NCBI RefSeq assembly: GCF_010671925.1
Contig: NZ_JAAHIH010000003.1
Coordinates: 372,001 to 436,000, forward strand
Source of the DNA: Moorena sp. SIOASIH
GTDB lineage: Bacteria; Cyanobacteriota; Cyanobacteriia; Cyanobacteriales; Coleofasciculaceae
Direction of reading: 5' to 3'
Length of the DNA stretch: 64,000 nt
The position numbers and the translations under genes were made by a program. The notes beneath the pieces are model-generated. The model was given only the letters and a program-made list of their open reading frames with translations. It was not told the DNA's origin and did no database searches. Shown piece by piece: positions 45,887-55,420 of this stretch; position 1 is the first letter of the stretch, and each line of letters opens with the position of its first letter.

Positions 45887-46223
45887 GGAATAGGGAGTAG
45901 GGAGTAGGGAATCGGGAATCGGGAATCGGGAATCGGGAATCGGCAATAGCGACTGCATCGCTTAAACCCGTCTTGACTATTGCCTATTGCCTTTTGCCTG
46001 GCGTTGCGTCAGTCTTTGAATGAATAGGAGTAGAGTGGGCATCCTGCCCGCGCGGAAATAAGCATGAAACTGGCAAGATGCCAGTTCCACGGCTGATGCC
46101 CATTCCACGCAAGATGCCCATTCCACCTCACTCTTAAAATCACTCAATTATTAAGCAACACCTTTTGCCTTTTGCTACTCCCTACTCCCTACTCCCTACT
46201 CCCTGTTCCCTATTCCCTATTCC
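45887..46223. repeat. GGGAATC/GGGAGTA heptamers and CTCCCTA array
   Basis: GGGAGTA then GGGAATC copies (45893-45950), mini-repeat pieces with CCCATTCCACG and GGCAAGATGCC (46030-46125), and a CTCCCTA/TTCCCTA array (46180-46238) that runs into the 3' end of the next minus-strand gene. No gene is seen from 45667 to 46223. Confidence 0.88.
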
Positions 46224-47102
46224 CTATTCCCTTTGCTCTCTCAACCAACGCTTTTTCCAATGGGAGGTTGCTTCAAGTAAAGAGTTTTGCTGCTCATGGC
46301 GGCGTCGGTGTAGAATGTCTGAGGCTGAGTCTGATAAATTAGGGTCTCGGTAAGGTACAGCGGCACGAGTTTGCAAATGTTCTTGCTCTCGGATTGATAA
46401 GCTAGGTAAATCAGCTTCAGTAAAGCTAGCGACAGTACCGGGTTGCCGATTTCCCACTTCAATGGTAGAGCCAATAGTAAACCCAGCTGTGATCAGAGCA
46501 ATTCTAACCGCTGCAGCACAAGAGTAGGTCGCCAGTCTACCGGTGTATGAGCAACATTGGGCTAAGTGTTGAATAAATTCTAGGGTCCACAATTGGGGAC
46601 AGTTGGGTGGGGAAAAGGGGTCAAGAAAGATAGCATCGGCTTGGAAGTTAGCTTGTTGCACCTGTTGGATAGTCTCTCTGGCATCACCGAGATAGAGTTG
46701 AGCTTGCAATTGCTGGGTTTGAACCAGTCCAGTGGTTGCCAGAGCCTCTAATAGTTGGGGGATAGCATTGGGAAAGTGATTAAGCCAACCCTGAGCGATC
46801 GCAGCTTCTGGTACGCTAGAGTCTAACTCTAGGGCAACTAGTTGGACATGGCAGTGGGGATTGTGTGTCCAAATTTCCGCTAGGGCAGCAGCTGTGTTGT
46901 AACCTAGACCATAACAGATATCTAATAACCGTAGCACTGGCTGTTGGGCTTTTTCAGCTAGTTGGCAGGGTTTGACAAACTTCAGCTGGGCTTCTTCTAT
47001 GGCACCTTGTCGGCTGTGATAGGATTCACCAATTTCTGAACAAAAGAAGGTGAATGAGCCATCAGCAGTGATTTCCGGTGTGAATACCTTGTTATTGGGC
47101 AT
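46224..47102 (-). CDS. mnmD-like: MnmD-like tRNA 5-methylaminomethyl-2-thiouridine methyltransferase (DUF752)
   Basis: 292 residues. The methyltransferase domain of MnmC without the FAD-dependent oxidase half. SAM-binding motif LRLLDICYGLGYNTAAAL; catalytic region AIFLDPFSPPNCPQLW; later CAAAVRIALITAGF. The N-terminus has SFTFFCSEIGESYHSRQGAI, where MnmC-type enzymes have the conserved YHS-x-x-GA segment. It would methylate the wobble U34 modification of tRNAs. The last two codons and the TAG stop come from a GGGAATA heptamer array, so the natural C-terminus is altered. Confidence 0.85.
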   Translation of the reverse strand: MPNNKVFTPEITADGSFTFFCSEIGESYHSRQGAIEEAQLKFVKPCQLAEKAQQPVLRLLDICYGLGYNTAAALAEIWTHNPHCHVQLVALELDSSVPEAAIAQGWLNHFPNAIPQLLEALATTGLVQTQQLQAQLYLGDARETIQQVQQANFQADAIFLDPFSPPNCPQLWTLEFIQHLAQCCSYTGRLATYSCAAAVRIALITAGFTIGSTIEVGNRQPGTVASFTEADLPSLSIREQEHLQTRAAVPYRDPNLSDSASDILHRRRHEQQNSLLEATSHWKKRWLREQRE

Positions 47103-47154
47103 TAGGGAGTAGGGAGTAGGGAGTAGGGAGTAGGGGTAACAGGGAACAGTTAAT

Positions 47155-47222
47155 GTAGGGTGGGCAGTGCATCAGACAGATTCACCTTGCTTGCCAATCG
47201 GGTTGGTAGGCACTGCCCACCA
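47155..47222. repeat. Hairpin repeat with GTAGGGTGGGCA-type ends
   Basis: TGTAGGGTGGGCAGTGC ... GCACTGCCCACC: inverted ends of about 12 bp over 68 bp. A diverged member of the GTAGGGTGGGCAAA hairpin family common near 56-63 kb. GGGAGTA heptamers lie just before it (47104-47135). Confidence 0.75.
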
Positions 47223-47332
47223 TCGGATTAATCACAATGGTGCAGGTCTGAGTCTAACCCCTTCTTCACCTAGAGCCTAGAGCCCTTATGCCTAGAGCCT
47301 TCTTGAATTTATAATAATTGGCGTTGCTGAAT

Positions 47333-47487
47333 TAAGGTATAATTTAAATAATTACACAGAGAAGGATCTGGAACATCCCAAAATTTAAGATAGTGAATTA
47401 CTAGTCGAATTGAATGTCGCCACATTTCCTCCGATTTGGAGTAGCAAAGACTTTTTCGCTTGATAGACTATTTGGTTCCTGATCTTA
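47333..47487 (-). pseudogene. Transposase C-terminal remnant (IS1-like)
   Basis: Minus-strand frame reading KRKSLCYSKSEEMWRHSIRL then VIHYLKFWDVPDPSL up to the left inverted end. The pattern R/K-K-x-L-C-Y-S-K-S-x-E resembles the conserved C-terminus of IS1-family transposases. An in-frame stop lies just before it and the rest of the gene is missing. Confidence 0.65.
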
Positions 47488-47490
47488 ACT

Positions 47491-47523
47491 AAGCTGTTGT
47501 GCATTTAAAATGCACAACAGCTT
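47491..47523. repeat. 16-bp hairpin inside the mobile element
   Basis: AAGCTGTTGTGCATTT and its reverse complement with one central base. It may end transcription of the cargo gene or the transposase remnant. A second stem, GGTAGTGGTAAA / TTTACCACTACC (47550-47606), lies closer to the cargo stop. Confidence 0.85.
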
Positions 47524-47612
47524 ATTACTTACGACTCAAAGGCCGAGGTCTAAACTTCGGTAGTGGTAAACAAGTAGCTAAACCACTACATCTTTACCAC
47601 TACCTAAACTTG

Positions 47613-47849
47613 TTACCTCGTCCAAACGTTATTCGCGTATAATGTTCCTATCCCAGCCCACTGTATTTGATTTTGATTAATCAGAGTACCTATGTAAACT
47701 CGATCATCTGGGAAGTTAACTCGTATTACATCTGGGTCACTACAGATCACAACACCACGCCCATTTGGACGAGTACCCATAGTGATCGTAACCTGCATAT
47801 CCTCCACTGTGATCTCAGATTGACCCCATGTTCCTGCTATACTCATCAT
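47613..47849 (-). CDS. Small beta-rich protein carried by the mobile element
   Basis: 78 residues. It opens SIAGTWGQSEITVEDMQVTI and has ICSDPDVIRVNFPDDRVYIG, then NQIQWAGIGTLYANNVWTR. The alternating pattern, the initial GTW and the final VWTR resemble a small eight-stranded barrel that I know only as unassigned bacterial proteins; a carbohydrate- or ligand-binding role is a guess. GAGGT precedes two consecutive ATG codons. The gene sits wholly inside the TIR-bounded 751-bp element, so it is a passenger of that element. Confidence 0.65.
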   Translation of the reverse strand: MMSIAGTWGQSEITVEDMQVTITMGTRPNGRGVVICSDPDVIRVNFPDDRVYIGTLINQNQIQWAGIGTLYANNVWTR

Positions 47850-48112
47850 TTACCTCTTGCTGTAATTAATTTCAATTAACACATTTATAATGTCAAATCT
47901 AACTCTGGCTTGACATTACCCTTGAGGGTACCTTTGATGTTAAGAATAATTACTGACATTAATCGGCATTGCATACTAGGATTGACTTGGGTTCATTATC
48001 TGGCGAGAAATTTGATGCTATTACTCCCGGGAGCGCAACTCCTAAAATCAGACCCTGATTCAGCAACGCCTAATAATTAATGGCAAAATCCCCCAAGCTA
48101 CCAAAACCCTAG

Positions 48113-49213
<1,101 letters not shown>

Positions 49214-49239
49214 TATAGCACTAAGCATTCAGATGTTTG

Positions 49240-49431
49240 ACATTGTCTTGATGCAGTCGCTCATGGGGGAAACCACGGCAGTCGCTGGGGGAACGGCAGT
49301 CGCTCATGGGGGGAACCCCCAAGACCGCGCTGCCTCCCCTGTTCCCTTGCTGCATCGCTCCTAAACTCCGAAACTTAGTCATAGCTGAGTTCTGAGTTCT
49401 GAGTTCTGAGTTCTGAGTTCTGAGTTCTGAC
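49240..49431. repeat. GATGCAG mini-repeat cluster and GAGTTCT heptamers
   Basis: Several partial copies of GATGCAGTCGCTCATGGGGG and CCCCCAAGACCGCGCTGCCT (49245-49365), followed by GAGTTCT heptamers (49385-49430) and a short GCGTAGCGC palindrome near 49437-49463. No gene is supported between 49214 and 50005. Confidence 0.85.
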
Positions 49432-49553
49432 TTGGGCGTAGCGCTATATGGCGCTACGCCCAAGGCAAGAGAGAAAAGGCATGCATGCTAAAGGCAGAAG
49501 GCAGAAGGAAATGCCTACGCAAAAACTAAAATCCCCAGAAACATCACGCCAAA

Positions 49554-49698
49554 TATAGCGGTTTTCAATTAGGTGAGGTACATGTTTTGAGGGAGTAGGG
49601 AGCCTCGGAGCAGGGAGCCTCGGAGCAGTGAAGTCAGAAGACGTAAGAGCTAAGAGGGTAAAAATCCTGTGTACCTCATTAGACTAAAAACCGCTATA
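49554..49698. mobile_element. MITE-like element, sister of 19015-19189
   Basis: Left end TATAGCGGTTTTCAATTAGG, TGAGGTACAT; right end GTACCTCATTAGACTAAAAA, CCGCTATA. These are near-perfect inverted ends of about 28 bp. The inside has GGGAGCCTCGGAGCA repeats and the segment GCAGTGAAGTCAGAAGACG shared with the 19-kb copy. Confidence 0.78.
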
Positions 49699-50005
49699 TA
49701 AGCTGTTGCGGCACGAAATACCACACTTTTAGGATAATTTAAGATGCGTTTACCCTCCATAGATATTGTCAATGATTTTCATTTCATATATTTTATTTTT
49801 TGATGTATTTTACCTGAATAAATTACCAAAACAATCTAGGCTTATGATAACTTTTAAAAGCAGTTAAACAAGCTCTACCAAACTGGCTATATAAAACTGT
49901 AATGATTTTTTATAAATCACAATAACCATCCAAATTAGTGGGTATTTCAGCAGTTTTAAACAGCCTAGGTTCGGGAGAGCGGTCAAACAAAACTAACAAT
50001 AAATT

Positions 50006-50692
50006 ATGAATTTGTTTTGTTCACTAAAAAAGTCGCTTCTCGGCGCTTTTTTTGTTCTTCTTTTCGTGGCTGGTAGCTTCTTAGGGTCTGTCGCTCCAGC
50101 TGTTGCAGTCGGTGACTGCAACCCAACCTGCCCTCATGCTTGGGGTGAAAATGACAGAAAGGGCGAAATTGGGGATATCTTCAAATATGATAACCCCTAC
50201 AATGGTGATACGGAATACTTCAAGTTAGTCAACCTCGGTTCAGACGGGCGTTACTGGTATTTCCCAACTGACAAAACCAATAACGGATATTGGGAGTATT
50301 TGGATCTTCATGCTTGGGGTGAAAATGACAGAAAAGGCAAAATTGGGCAGATCTTCAAGTATGATAACCCCTACAATGGTGATACGGAATACTTCAAGTT
50401 AGTCAACCTCGGTTCAGACGAGCGTTACTGGTATTTCCCAACTGACAAAACCAATAACGGATATTGGGAGTATTTGGGTCCTCATGCTTGGGGTGAAAAT
50501 GACAGAAAGGGTGAAATTGGGCAGAGCTTCAAGTATGATAACCCCTACAATGGTGATACGGAATACTTCAAGTTAGTCAACCTCGGTTCAGACGGGCGTT
50601 ACTGGTATTTTCCAACTGACAAAACCAATAACGGATATTGGGATTATTTAGGAACTGAAGAGGCCTGTTTTTACGGCCAGTATAGTGCCTAG
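50006..50692 (+). CDS. Secreted protein with three near-identical 58-residue repeats
   Basis: 228 residues. A classical signal peptide (positive start, FFVLLFVAGSFLG, cut after PAVA, residue 34) is followed by three tandem copies of a 58-residue unit starting HAWGENDRKG and containing PYNGDTEYFKLVNLG and RYWYFPTDKTNNGYWEYL. At DNA level the copies (each 174 bp, starting at 50135, 50309 and 50483) differ at only a few bases, so the array is a recent duplication. The aromatic-rich unit looks like a small extracellular binding module, perhaps for carbohydrate. I do not recognise a named family. Export is to periplasm or outside. Confidence 0.85.
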   Translation: MNLFCSLKKSLLGAFFVLLFVAGSFLGSVAPAVAVGDCNPTCPHAWGENDRKGEIGDIFKYDNPYNGDTEYFKLVNLGSDGRYWYFPTDKTNNGYWEYLDLHAWGENDRKGKIGQIFKYDNPYNGDTEYFKLVNLGSDERYWYFPTDKTNNGYWEYLGPHAWGENDRKGEIGQSFKYDNPYNGDTEYFKLVNLGSDGRYWYFPTDKTNNGYWDYLGTEEACFYGQYSA

Positions 50693-51017
50693 GAATAGTG
50701 TGATTGACACAATGGTTTCGATTGAAACAATTTAAGGGATTGACCAAGTGTGTTACCTCGCTCTTAAGATTGCTTAATTGAACTCCTTCGTAGCATAAAA
50801 CACTATCAAAAGGTTAACTACTTTCTGGTAGTGGCTCTAACAAAATAGTATCATTTGGTTGGTAAACCTAAGTCTGGATGGTCATTTACAGGCTTAGGTT
50901 TATAACATTACTATGTATTCGAATAAGTGGGGCTTGCTGATTAACTCTTGCCTCTTGCCTCTTGCCTTTTGCCTTTCCCTAAGGGATTCTGTTCACAACT
51001 CAAATAGAAATGCTATA
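50693..51017. other. Intergenic region, only a short heptamer array
   Basis: Contains TTGCCTC/TTGCCTT heptamers (about 50947-50975) and otherwise AT-rich DNA between convergent genes. No terminator is clear enough to mark. Confidence 0.6.
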
Positions 51018-52172
51018 TCAACCCAAAGACCGCAGAAAATTCCCTAATCCTACACCAATAAACGTAGCTACTGCATAACCGAGAGTACCGCAAAGAATAG
51101 CAGGAGTAACCAGTTTATCCCACTGCCGTGCTGTAGCCATAGCCGCTGCTGTAGTTGGCCCACCCATATTAGCATTCGACGCAATTACTAATTCAGCTAA
51201 ATCCAAACCCAGCAATCTCCCAACTCCCAGTAGCACTAGCAAATGGATGGCGAGAATTAATCCAGCAAAGATAAACAGAACTGATCCCACTCGCAGCACT
51301 ATTTCCACATTAGCGCTGGCTCCAATTACAGCAAAAAATATCTGCATCAGCAGATAGCCAATTTTTTCTGCTGCGGTTATCCTACCTAAATAACTTGGAA
51401 ATACTGTCGCTAGCATCACAATTAAAACCGTTACCACCAGAATTCCCCCTTTGTTGAAGCCCAAGCAGCTAGCGAGACCATAACCTACAGCACAAGTGGT
51501 CATACTAATGGCTAATGCCAAAGTGATATCGATAACAGAGAGTCCTTGTCGAGACTGGGAATCAAAGACACTAAACTGGCTAGAATTAGTATTCTCATGG
51601 GAACGTTGGTTAGGGAAAATTCCCCGTAGCCACTTCATTGAAGGTAAAGCAAACAGCACTAAAAAGTACAAGGTCATAACTAAATTATCTGCTGCTACCC
51701 CGGCACTGAGTAAATCTCCTGCTCGTAACCCAGTGCTTTCAGCTGTTGCCGCAAAATTAACAGAACCACCAATATAGGTAGCACAAAAAATTGCTGCCAA
51801 CTTCCAACCTTCTTCTCCTAAAGGAATGAGATAGTAAGCCACTACTGTTCCTAGGATTGTTCCCACTGCACCAATGACATAGGCAATTAAGGTAGACCCA
51901 GCCTCCCACACAATCCGAAACAAGTCAGCTTGGAATAGTAGCAAAGGAATAGCTAAAGGAACTAAGTAATACCAGACCACCCCATAGGTGGGAGCATCCG
52001 GTGGAATAATCCTCAGATTAGATAGGATGAAGGTTACCAAAATGGTGACAACAGCCCCAGATAGTTTAGCTCCCCAAGGAGTACGTTCTGCCCACAATCC
52101 AATCGTTGCTGCTGACAGCAGCACAGCCCATAGAGCGAAATCTTGATTAGGATTTATCAGAGAGGTTGCCAT
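51018..52172 (-). CDS. DUF819 family integral membrane protein
   Basis: 384 residues with about ten to eleven hydrophobic helices. Family segments: YYLVPLAIPLLLFQADL, ATYIGGSVNFAATAESTGL and ASNANMGGPTTAAAMATARQ, a glycine-rich stretch conserved in DUF819 (YjcL-like) proteins. The fold resembles inverted-repeat carriers; the substrate is unknown. It ends next to a toxin-antitoxin pair (5 bp between the antitoxin-side toxin stop and this start), so it could be read from the same minus-strand transcript, probably by chance. Confidence 0.88.
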   Translation of the reverse strand: MATSLINPNQDFALWAVLLSAATIGLWAERTPWGAKLSGAVVTILVTFILSNLRIIPPDAPTYGVVWYYLVPLAIPLLLFQADLFRIVWEAGSTLIAYVIGAVGTILGTVVAYYLIPLGEEGWKLAAIFCATYIGGSVNFAATAESTGLRAGDLLSAGVAADNLVMTLYFLVLFALPSMKWLRGIFPNQRSHENTNSSQFSVFDSQSRQGLSVIDITLALAISMTTCAVGYGLASCLGFNKGGILVVTVLIVMLATVFPSYLGRITAAEKIGYLLMQIFFAVIGASANVEIVLRVGSVLFIFAGLILAIHLLVLLGVGRLLGLDLAELVIASNANMGGPTTAAAMATARQWDKLVTPAILCGTLGYAVATFIGVGLGNFLRSLG

Positions 52173-52177
52173 GTTTT

Positions 52178-52651
52178 TTAGGAATGCTTATCTAAAAGCT
52201 TTTCCAATAAACTTTCCGATGCCCAAAACGATGTATTTTTAAGATTATCGACAACAACAGGTAAATTGATAAGTTTCATAGTAGCTGCCCGGTCTAAAAT
52301 CCCCAAAATACCTGTGATAGTTAATCCTCGTTCCCTTGCTATGCGCCGTGCCTTCATATCATCTAGCAAAATTAAATCTGCTGTGAGTTCTTGAGCTAAA
52401 AGAATAGCTGCCAGTTCTCCGGGGTCTAGTAAATCTAGAACTGAATCGGAAGATAGGCTAACGGGTCTAATTTTCAGCCAAGGGGGTGGGGTGGCAATCC
52501 AAGTTTGCACAGGTGGTGGGGCAGCCACATCTGATAGCTCATCATACACTGCTTGGGGAATAATGATTTGCCCAAACAGTTGGGGTAGCAGGTTAATCTG
52601 CCCAATCAGGATTAGGTAGTTAATCGGGGAAGTATTAGAAACAACGATCAT
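52178..52651 (-). CDS. PIN-like toxin (DUF3368)
   Basis: 157 residues. DUF3368 members are PIN-domain RNases used as toxins. Acidic and family motifs: VVSNTSPINYLILIG at the N-terminus, LLDPGELAAILLAQ, LILLDDMKARRIARERGL and TGILGILDRA. Asn in VVSNTSP replaces the Asp found in most PIN domains, a change common in this subfamily. The start overlaps the antitoxin stop by four bases (ATGA), a typical toxin-antitoxin layout. Confidence 0.88.
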   Translation of the reverse strand: MIVVSNTSPINYLILIGQINLLPQLFGQIIIPQAVYDELSDVAAPPPVQTWIATPPPWLKIRPVSLSSDSVLDLLDPGELAAILLAQELTADLILLDDMKARRIARERGLTITGILGILDRAATMKLINLPVVVDNLKNTSFWASESLLEKLLDKHS

Positions 52652-52914
52652 CCAGGGTTGGCAAATAGATTGTCGAGGGTTTGGCTATCTTGGTCTAGGT
52701 CAGCTTCCGTGTAGGGAAGGTAAGCTTTTTCCTCCTTGAGGAATTGGTAGGTTTCCCAGCGAGAAGAGAAGTTAAGGATTCTGCGGACTTGGGCAGCGCC
52801 AAGCTGACCTTGACGATAGCGATCAGCCACGATCAGTTCAAGGATTCTGCGGGAGAGGTCACCTACTTGGAGTTGACTAGCGATTTCATCGGGGAGTTGG
52901 ATGGTAATTTCCAT
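52648..52914 (-). CDS. UPF0175 family antitoxin
   Basis: 88 residues from the ATG at MEITIQLPDEIASQL; an upstream start would add 14 residues read from a GC-poor leader. UPF0175 pattern: LSRRILELIVADRYRQGQLG, then AAQVRRILNFSSRWETYQFL with a helix-turn-helix-like region. It pairs with the DUF3368 toxin just downstream; such antitoxins bind their own promoter and neutralise the toxin. Confidence 0.87.
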   Translation of the reverse strand: MEITIQLPDEIASQLQVGDLSRRILELIVADRYRQGQLGAAQVRRILNFSSRWETYQFLKEEKAYLPYTEADLDQDSQTLDNLFANPG

Positions 52915-52957
52915 AGGGGTGATCCGAGTCTGTCCATAGATGCAGTGTAACTCCAAA

Positions 52958-53168
52958 GTTAGGGAGCAGGGAGCAGGGAGTAGGGAGTAGGGAAGAGAGA
53001 ATAGGGAACTTCAGATCAGGAAAAAAATCCTGTGTACCTCATAGCTATGAGAACCGCTATATAAATAGGTTATAAACAATAGTGCTAATTTATCACAACA
53101 TTAAAAACTCTTTCGAGCTCTTTCCTACTCCCTACTCCCTGCTCCCTACTCCCTGCTCCCTGTTCCCT
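52958..53168. repeat. GGGAGCA/GGGAGTA and CTCCCTA/CTCCCTG arrays around a MITE terminus
   Basis: GGGAGCA and GGGAGTA copies (52961-52993), the MITE-type terminus TGTACCTCATAGCTATGAGA, ACCGCTATA (53032-53060), and CTCCCTA/CTGCTCC copies (53127-53168). Confidence 0.85.
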
Positions 53169-53177
53169 TTCTCCCAA

Positions 53178-55112
53178 TCACTCAAACTGCCAAATCTTAA
53201 TAGTATTATCTTGAGAACTACTAGCAATGGTAGCACCATCATGGCTAATAGCAACAGTAGTAACAGCGCTTAAATGATCAGTGAGAGTATAGAGCAATTC
53301 ACCACTACCAGGATGCCAGATTTTAACAGTCTTATCGGCGCTACCACTGATTAAGGTATTACCTTGAGGGCTAATGGCAATAGATTTAACAGCATGCCCA
53401 TGTCCGGTCAGAGTAAGCAACGGTTTCTTTGGTATTTGTAAATACCGATCCCTCTTGAGCAACCAAATCTTAATCGTTTTATCAGCACTGCCACTAATTA
53501 AGATTTGACCACTAGGGCTAAAGGTGAGTGACTCCACCGATGCCGAATGTCCAGTAATCGTTGCGCTCAGCTTACCGGTTGCTAAATTCCAAAGCTTAAT
53601 GGTTTTGTCAGCACTACCACTAGCTAGCAGTTGTCCATCTTTACTAATAGCTACAGCATTAACTGTTCCTAAATGGCCAAACAGAGTTGTCTGTAATGAT
53701 GCCTTTTTCAGCATCCAAAGCTTAATAGTCTGATCCGCACTACCGCTAGCTAGTAATTGCCCATTCTGACTAATTGCCAGACACTTCACCCAAGCAGAAT
53801 GTCCACAAAGGGTATGGATTAAATTTCCGGTATCCCCATGCCATAGTTTAATGGTATGGTCCCAACTGCTACTAGCGATAATTTCTCCATCTGGACTAAA
53901 CCCAACCGCCTCAATCACATTTAAATGTCCTGAAAGTTTGGCGACAACTGTTTTAGCTTGCCAGTTAAAAATCGTGATAGTTTTATCTGTACTACCACTA
54001 GCTAGAGTTTGTCCATTCGGGCTAAACGCGATAGAATTAATTCCACTGGACTCTTCAGAAAAGGTATGTACACATTTCCAAGTAGGAGTCTCAAACTTAG
54101 GGGGAACTTTTGTAGATAAAGACGTTACTGGTATAGCAGCGAAATTCTCATGTAAACCCAGTGCTCCGAGGACTTGAGTAGCTGATTGGTAGCGTTGGTT
54201 TGGTAAATTCTCTACCATTTTGTTCAGGATGCGAGTAAGCTGATCACTGACAGGTTGCCTGAGGTAATCGACCCAAACCCACTTCCCTTCCAGACTATTA
54301 AACATATCAAAGGGGTGAACATTGGTAAGCAGATGAATACAGGTAACCCCTAAACTGTACAAATCGCTGGTTGCGATCGCTTTTCCCATCAACTGTTCCG
54401 AAGCCGTGTAAGCCGCAGAGCCAATCATTGTTCCCGTTCGTGCTAGCACAGTTTTTGTAGTCAGCTTAGCAGCACTGAAATCCACCAGAAACAGTTCGCT
54501 CCCCCTTCCTCCCCAAGAATAAAACCTCTTCCTGGTTTTTTGTGTTGGTAAGTGGGATAAAGACGACTCAGCAGGAGGGCGACGAATGATATTGTGGGGA
54601 TTGATATCCCGATGAATTACCTGATGACTATGGATAAAGCGCAGCACTGGCAGCAATTCAATCAGGACTTGCCGAACCTGGTTTTCCCTAAAGGTCCCCT
54701 CTGTTTCCAGTTCTGTGGCTAAGCTTTCCCCCTCGATATACCTGTGGACTAGAGCAGGTTCTCCTGCGATACCTAATTGATGATCTGCCTCAAAATAGGC
54801 CAGAAGTTCGGGAATCTGAGGATGTTGTCCCAGCACTTGCAGCCTAATAGCTTCTTGACGGAAGGATTCAGCCGCTTTCTGAGCATTGTTAGTATCCTGA
54901 TGTTGTAACGATAACTGTTTGATGATACACTTACTCTTGCTATCATCTGCCTCATCCACCCCCAGAAACGTGCGCCCCATACCACCAATACTAATCAGCC
55001 TCAGAGCACGGAAGCGTCCGCCCAATCGTAATCTATTTCCACAATAGGCACAAAACCTGGCCTGATCGGGATTTTGGGGATTTTGGCATTTAGGATTAAG
55101 ACAGTAGCTCAT
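53178..55112 (-). CDS. Ser/Thr protein kinase-like protein with zinc ribbon and seven WD40 repeats
   Basis: 644 residues. N-terminal zinc ribbon Cys4, Cys9, Cys21, Cys24 (CLNPKCQ, FCAYCGN); kinase domain about 33-320 with P-loop ISIGGMGRTFLG, Lys65 in IIKQL and catalytic Asp169 in HRDINPHNII; seven WD40 units from about 355 to 640 (e.g. ASGSADKTIKLW), one full propeller. Two unusual changes: the catalytic-loop Lys of HRDxKPxN is Asn171 and the DFG glycine is Ser213 (VDFSAAKL). Activity may be weak or altered. No membrane helix is seen. Related cyanobacterial kinases regulate stress and cell-surface functions; substrates unknown. Confidence 0.9.
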   Translation of the reverse strand: MSYCLNPKCQNPQNPDQARFCAYCGNRLRLGGRFRALRLISIGGMGRTFLGVDEADDSKSKCIIKQLSLQHQDTNNAQKAAESFRQEAIRLQVLGQHPQIPELLAYFEADHQLGIAGEPALVHRYIEGESLATELETEGTFRENQVRQVLIELLPVLRFIHSHQVIHRDINPHNIIRRPPAESSLSHLPTQKTRKRFYSWGGRGSELFLVDFSAAKLTTKTVLARTGTMIGSAAYTASEQLMGKAIATSDLYSLGVTCIHLLTNVHPFDMFNSLEGKWVWVDYLRQPVSDQLTRILNKMVENLPNQRYQSATQVLGALGLHENFAAIPVTSLSTKVPPKFETPTWKCVHTFSEESSGINSIAFSPNGQTLASGSTDKTITIFNWQAKTVVAKLSGHLNVIEAVGFSPDGEIIASSSWDHTIKLWHGDTGNLIHTLCGHSAWVKCLAISQNGQLLASGSADQTIKLWMLKKASLQTTLFGHLGTVNAVAISKDGQLLASGSADKTIKLWNLATGKLSATITGHSASVESLTFSPSGQILISGSADKTIKIWLLKRDRYLQIPKKPLLTLTGHGHAVKSIAISPQGNTLISGSADKTVKIWHPGSGELLYTLTDHLSAVTTVAISHDGATIASSSQDNTIKIWQFE

Positions 55113-55235
55113 GATTAGGGGTAGTCAAGTCGAAGGGTTAGCAAGTATACAAGTTAGCCCGTTGACAGATTTGTTGAAAGTTTTCCCCAAGTTTTCCCCA
55201 TTGTTAATTCAAGCGAACCATCCAAGAAACGTCAC

Positions 55236-55412
55236 CTGTCAGTGGTCAGCCGTCAGCAGCTGTCAGCGGTCAGTGGTCAGCCATCAGCAGCTGTCAGCGG
55301 TCAGTGGTCAGCCGTCAGCAGCTGTCAGCGGTCAGTGGTCAGCCGTCAGCAGCTGTCAGCGGTCAGTGGTCAGCCGTCAGCAGCTGTCAGCGGTCAGTGG
55401 TCAGCCGTCAGC
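55236..55412. repeat. 31-bp tandem array (GTCAGC-rich), about 5.5 copies
   Basis: The unit is four variant heptamers plus three bases: CGTCAGC AGCTGTC AGCGGTC AGTGGTC AGC. It looks like a heptamer array that became a higher-order repeat. There are no spacers, so it is not a CRISPR. Frames across it are artefacts. Confidence 0.92.
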
Positions 55413-55420
55413 TTAACAGA

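Larger units (their letters stand above)
47320..48070. mobile_element. 751-bp non-autonomous element with 13-bp TIRs and 8-bp target duplication
   Basis: Ends are GGCGTTGCTGAAT (47320-47332) and its exact reverse complement (48058-48070). The eight bases TAATAATT stand directly outside both ends (47312-47319 and 48071-48078), a perfect target-site duplication. Inside are a C-terminal transposase remnant, a hairpin, and a complete 78-residue gene with its own Shine-Dalgarno. There is no intact transposase. The remnant and an 8-bp duplication point to an IS1-like parent (inference). The right end lies 46 bp before the tocopherol cyclase start. Confidence 0.88.

Noticed and set aside
55236..55412. 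Possible CRISPR array
   Set aside because: The 31-bp units are head to tail without unique spacers, no cas gene is nearby, and the unit is built of four variant heptamers.
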